Shown piece after piece: positions 60,455-64,000 of a stretch of DNA of 64,000 nucleotides. The first letter of the stretch is position 1; each line of letters begins with the position of its first letter. Both the position numbers and the translations under genes were made by a program. The DNA is taken from positions 17,186 through 81,185 of the forward strand of contig LNEC01000015.1 in NCBI GenBank assembly GCA_001464035.1. The letters run 5' to 3'. The notes beneath the pieces are model-generated. The model was not told the DNA's origin. It worked only from the letters and a program-made list of their open reading frames with translations, and ran no database searches. The stretch is from Bradyrhizobiaceae bacterium Ga0074131. GTDB lineage: Bacteria > Pseudomonadota > Alphaproteobacteria > Rhizobiales > Xanthobacteraceae.

Positions 60455-62716
60455 ATGTCCGGCATTGTTCTTTCGTCCTCAGTTCGTCAGAATTTGCTTT
60501 CGCTGCAGTCGACCGCCGACCTGCTCGCCACCACGCAGAGCCGTCTCTCGACCGGCAAGAAAGTGAATACCGCGCTCGACAACCCCACCAACTTCTTCAC
60601 CGCCCAGTCGCTCGATGGCCGCGCCAGCGACATCAGCAACCTGCTGGATGGCATCAGCAACGGCGTGCAGGTTCTGCAGGCCGCCAACACCGGCATCACC
60701 TCGCTGCAGAAGCTGGTCGATACCGCGAAGTCGCTCGCCAACCAGTCGTTGCAGACCACGGTGGGCTATTCCACCAAGTCGAACGTTTCGGCGACGATCT
60801 CCGGCGCGACCGCGAGCGACCTGCGCGGCACCACGACATTCACCAGCGCGACGGCGACCAGCAACGTCATCACCAGCGGCGCAGCCGGCGGTACCACTGC
60901 GATCACCTCGGCTATCACGCTGGGCGGCATTTCCGCTTCGCTGGTCGGCGCAGCCGCAACTGCAGGCGACGGCACGACGGCCCTTACTGGTGCCATCACG
61001 TTGCTCGGCACCGGTGCGGCCACCGCAACGGGTCTCATTGGCAATGCGCAGCCGACCGATGGTCAGACGCTGACCGTCAACGGCAATACGATCACCTTCA
61101 AGGCGGGTTCGGCCCCGGCTGCAGCCGGCGTTCCCGCCGGATCCGGTGTTGAAGGCAACATCGTCACCGACGGCAGGAACTCCACGGTCTATCTCGGCGA
61201 CACCACGACCCCGGTGGCGACCGTCGGCGACCTCGCCAAGGCGATCGATCTTGCCAGCGGCGTCCGCAAGGCGGTCATTACGGCCGGCGCAGCCGTCACA
61301 TCGAACTCCTCGGGCACCAACGGCGCCGTTGCCGGCGGCATTCTCACCCTGACCACCGGAACCGGTTCTGACCTCAGCATCACCGGCAAGGCGGACCTGT
61401 TGAAAGCCCTCGGTCTTTCGGCTGCGACCGGCGGCGGGGACACGACGGTCACCAGGGCGCGTACCACGACGTCGGCAACGCTCGGCGCGCTGGTGGATTC
61501 AGGCTCGACACTGAACGTCAACGGCAAGACCATCACCTTCTCGAACGCCGCTGCTCCGGCGGCTGCGAACGTAGCGACCGGCTCAGGCGTCAGCGGCAAC
61601 ATCGTCACCGACGGCAGCGGCAATTCCACCGTCTATCTGCAGGGCGCGACGATTGCCGACACCCTGAACGCGATCGATCTGGCCACCGGCGTGAAGACTG
61701 CGGTGAACGCCAGCGGTTCGGCCACACTGAGCACCGCCTCCGGCATTGCTGCTTCGTCAGTCTCCGCCAGCGGCACCTTGCAGCTCAGCACCGGTAGCTC
61801 CAATGACCTGTCCATCACCGGCACGGGCAATGTTCTCTCCGCGCTTGGCCTTACCGGCGCCACCGGCAACGCAACGAGCTTCCAGGCGACCCGTACCGCG
61901 GGCGCTGGCGGCATCAACGGCAAGAGCTTGACTTTCTCCGCCTTCAACGGCGGTACGGCGGTCAACGTCACCTTTGGCGACGGCACGGCTGGCTCGGTCA
62001 AGACGCTCGATCAGTTGAACGCCGCGCTGCTGGCCAACAATCTGGCCGCGACGCTCGACTCGACCGGCAAACTGTCGATCTCCGCGACCAACGACTACGC
62101 TTCGTCCACCTTGGGCTCGGTTGCCGCCGGCGGCTCCATCGGCGGCACCATCACCAGCGCGCTCACTTTCTCGACCGCGTCGGCTCCAGTGGTTGATGCC
62201 CAGGCTCAGTCCGTTCGCAGCAACCTGGTCAGCCAGTACAACAACATCCTGGCCCAGATCACCACCACGGCCCAGGATGCCTCCTTCAACGGCGTCAACC
62301 TGCTGGGCGGCGACCAGCTCAAGCTGACGTTCAACGAAACCGGTAAGTCCACGCTGAGCATTACCGGCGTGAACTTCAATGCGGCGGGCCTCGGCCTTGC
62401 CAACCTGACGAGCGGTGTCGATTTCATCGACAACGCCGCCACCAACAAGGTCGTCACCAGCCTGAGCGCTGCCTCCACCAACCTGCGCTCCCAGGCTTCA
62501 GCCTTGGGTTCGAACCTGTCGATCGTGCAGATCCGTCAGGACTTCTCGAAGAACCTGATCAACGTGCTGCAGACCGGCTCGTCCAACCTGACGCTGGCCG
62601 ACACCAACGAGGAAGCGGCCAACAGCCAGGCGCTGTCCACCCGCCAGTCGATCGCGGTGTCCGCGCTGGCGCTGGCCAACACCTCGCAGCAGAGCGTGCT
62701 TCAGCTTCTCCGCTGA
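60455..62716 (+). CDS. fliC: Large flagellin with internal tandem duplication
   Basis: A 753-residue flagellin. The N-terminal D0/D1 part (VLSSSVRQNLLSLQSTADLL, TALDNPTNFFTAQSLDGRA) and the C-terminal part (IRQDFSKNLINVLQTGSSNL, SVLQLLR) build the filament core. The exposed middle is Thr/Ala/Gly-rich and contains a tandem repeat of about 147 residues: VNGNTITFKAGSAP...GNIVTDG at 61077 is repeated as VNGKTITFSNAAAP...GNIVTDG at 61518, followed each time by DLSITG and ALGL. The gene begins with a well-placed ATG after AAGGGTAATCAAA. Confidence 0.95.
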   Translation: MSGIVLSSSVRQNLLSLQSTADLLATTQSRLSTGKKVNTALDNPTNFFTAQSLDGRASDISNLLDGISNGVQVLQAANTGITSLQKLVDTAKSLANQSLQTTVGYSTKSNVSATISGATASDLRGTTTFTSATATSNVITSGAAGGTTAITSAITLGGISASLVGAAATAGDGTTALTGAITLLGTGAATATGLIGNAQPTDGQTLTVNGNTITFKAGSAPAAAGVPAGSGVEGNIVTDGRNSTVYLGDTTTPVATVGDLAKAIDLASGVRKAVITAGAAVTSNSSGTNGAVAGGILTLTTGTGSDLSITGKADLLKALGLSAATGGGDTTVTRARTTTSATLGALVDSGSTLNVNGKTITFSNAAAPAAANVATGSGVSGNIVTDGSGNSTVYLQGATIADTLNAIDLATGVKTAVNASGSATLSTASGIAASSVSASGTLQLSTGSSNDLSITGTGNVLSALGLTGATGNATSFQATRTAGAGGINGKSLTFSAFNGGTAVNVTFGDGTAGSVKTLDQLNAALLANNLAATLDSTGKLSISATNDYASSTLGSVAAGGSIGGTITSALTFSTASAPVVDAQAQSVRSNLVSQYNNILAQITTTAQDASFNGVNLLGGDQLKLTFNETGKSTLSITGVNFNAAGLGLANLTSGVDFIDNAATNKVVTSLSAASTNLRSQASALGSNLSIVQIRQDFSKNLINVLQTGSSNLTLADTNEEAANSQALSTRQSIAVSALALANTSQQSVLQLLR

Positions 62717-62886
62717 GCTCGGCTACGAGACCAACGATCAAGGCGGCGGGGGAAGCCCCGCCGCTTCTATCGACCTAGGCGTTCCCACCACTGGAAGGCG
62801 GCTCGCGGGCCGCACGCTGGTACGAACGAAGTTTCGAAAAGGCCGAGGGTGGTTACACCCGCGCCGTATCCTGAAAGGACGCGACC

Positions 62887-63267
62887 ATGCCGTTGAGAGT
62901 CGAGCTGAAGCCGTTCGAACGAATTGTCATCGGCGAAACCGTCCTGATCAATTCAGGCAGCCGCACTTCTTTTCTGGTCGATGGCGAAGCGCCGATCCTT
63001 CGCGAGAAAGATACCGTGACCGCGGAGACCGCCAACACGCCGGTTAAGCGACTCTATTTCTGCGTTCAGATGATGTATCTGAAGAACGACGTGTCGCGCT
63101 ACCGGACGTCCTATCTCGGCTTCATCAAGGATCTGCGGGAGGCCCTTCCAGGTTCGCGCGAACAGATTGATGCCGCGAATGCCCATGTTTCGAGCGGGGC
63201 GCTCTACAAGGCGCTCAAGGAAATCAGGAAGCTGATGAAGCTGCAAGAAGAGCGGCTGGCGGCCTAG
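62887..63267 (+). CDS. flbT: Flagellar biosynthesis repressor FlbT
   Basis: A 126-residue FlbT protein: MPLRVELKPFERIVIGETVL, FLVDGEAPILREKDTVTAET and LYFCVQMMYLKNDVSRYR are family signatures. In Caulobacter FlbT binds flagellin mRNA and controls its stability until the basal body is complete. It lies 170 bp after the flagellin gene. The usual partner flaF is not seen in this window. Confidence 0.93.
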   Translation: MPLRVELKPFERIVIGETVLINSGSRTSFLVDGEAPILREKDTVTAETANTPVKRLYFCVQMMYLKNDVSRYRTSYLGFIKDLREALPGSREQIDAANAHVSSGALYKALKEIRKLMKLQEERLAA

Positions 63268-63695
63268 GCGGCGCGAGACTGCTGCGCGGATACATAAGAG
63301 GCCGTTGCGGCGTCGCGATCTGCGAAATCGCGCAACACGCGCTTGGTGTGCCGCCTTCCTGTTACCGACGATCGTATGCGCTGATGCGCGGTGAGGCCGA
63401 GGCGTTCGTGATCTATGCACGCGGCAGCCGGCGTCCATGCACTTTCCTCAATTGCCGGCTTTCCGTCTGCCCCGTGGCGCCGGGTCTTTCCGTATTTGAA
63501 CGGAGCGTAAAATTAACGCGGTTGTGAAACCGTCAAGGTTATCGATTGCTAGCAAGATGGGTCAAGCTACCGGGGCGCCGGTACCGACGCAATCCGATAC
63601 GCGCGGCTGTAAACAAATGCCGGTCCTCCGGGCCCGGATGTCCGAAGCAAGAACGGTTTATCGACGACCGCAATACAACTGCCTGGAAGGTTCCG
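63268..63695. other. Spacer between flbT and cheA
   Basis: About 430 bp with no gene I can support. An isolated TTAAC box (63514) and the cheA ribosome site GGAAGG are the only marks. Confidence 0.4.
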
Positions 63696-64000
63696 ATGGA
63701 CGATCTTTTGCGGGAGTTTCTGACCGAGACGGGCGAGAGTCTGGATACGGTGGACAACCAGTTGATCCGGTTCGAGCAGGACCCGAACAACGCGAAGATT
63801 CTGGATAACATTTTCCGGCTGGTTCACACCATCAAGGGGACCTGCGGCTTCCTCGGCCTGCCGCGGCTCGAAGCGCTGGCCCATGCCGGCGAGACGCTGA
63901 TGGGCAAGTTCCGCGACGGCATGCCGGTCACCTCGGCGGCGGTCTCGCTGATCCTCTCCAGCATCGATCGGATCAAGGAAATTCTCGCCGGCCTCGAGGC
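63696..64000 (+). CDS. cheA: Chemotaxis histidine kinase CheA, N-terminal part (3' end outside window)
   Basis: The first ~101 residues of CheA: the HPt domain with the phosphorylated His in FRLVHTIKGTCGFLG, preceded by MDDLLREFLTETGESLDTVD. GGAAGG lies six bases before the ATG. CheA passes phosphate to CheY. The kinase and P5 domains lie beyond the window. Confidence 0.95.
   Translation, partial: MDDLLREFLTETGESLDTVDNQLIRFEQDPNNAKILDNIFRLVHTIKGTCGFLGLPRLEALAHAGETLMGKFRDGMPVTSAAVSLILSSIDRIKEILAGLE

Overview
The window is high-GC alphaproteobacterial chromosome, most likely Bradyrhizobium or a close relative in the Nitrobacteraceae. Supporting signs are the gene order obgE-proB-proA-nadD-rsfS-rlmH, a 50S protein L21 with a long Lys/Ala tail, a DUF3551 protein, a SigF/NrsF-type ECF pair, FlbT-type flagellin control and GC-rich intergenic palindromes. 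No rRNA operon, intact insertion sequence or CRISPR array was seen.

Layout. (1) 1-16 kb is conserved housekeeping sequence: the end of atpD, atpC, two tandem Nudix hydrolases, a divergent polysaccharide deacetylase, ctpA, an EnvC-like LytM protein, rlmH, rsfS, nadD, proA, proB, obgE, a MaoC protein, a DMT exporter, a GNAT acetyltransferase, rpmA and rplU. (2) 16.1-24.3 kb holds a ROK-family kinase whose two halves appear swapped, then a carbohydrate uptake locus: a LacI-type repressor, a HisD-family dehydrogenase and a four-gene ABC importer. Matching TGTAA/TTACA operators lie before the dehydrogenase and before the binding protein. (3) tRNA-Ser(CGA) at 24676-24765 is the attachment site of a 26.5 kb genomic island that ends at 51292, where the last 19 bases of the tRNA are repeated. 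The island starts with a broken integrase. (4) From 51.3 to 54 kb lie a second, decayed junction with a 25-base tRNA-Ser T-arm fragment, a mutated integrase remnant and a NYN-LOTUS protein. (5) 54.2-64 kb is core sequence again: an EAL protein, cspA, a LuxR-type regulator, a CheY-like regulator, a large flagellin gene, flbT and the start of cheA.

The island is the most interesting part. It encodes an ECF sigma factor of the SigF/EcfF type with its NrsF/OsrA-type anti-sigma. Eight sequences in it fit GTAAC[C/T/A]-N16-CGAA with exact spacing. Seven lie in front of genes or operons: a peroxiredoxin-like gene, a five-gene plus-strand operon, a convergent four-gene minus-strand operon, doxX, opgC, a DUF3179 gene and a small secreted protein. 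The eighth lies inside the sigma gene, upstream of the anti-sigma gene. The island thus looks like a transferable stress regulon carrying its own sigma factor. The two convergent operons (DUF302, papain-like hydrolase, CDP-alcohol phosphotransferase, DUF3047, FAD oxidoreductase; metallophosphoesterase-radical SAM fusion, TVP38 protein, two sugar transferases) look like an uncharacterised pathway making a modified lipid or glycan. A second ECF/zinc-finger anti-sigma pair with its own DoxD/DoxX-like gene is in the same island. The right end is a five-gene HxlR-controlled operon.
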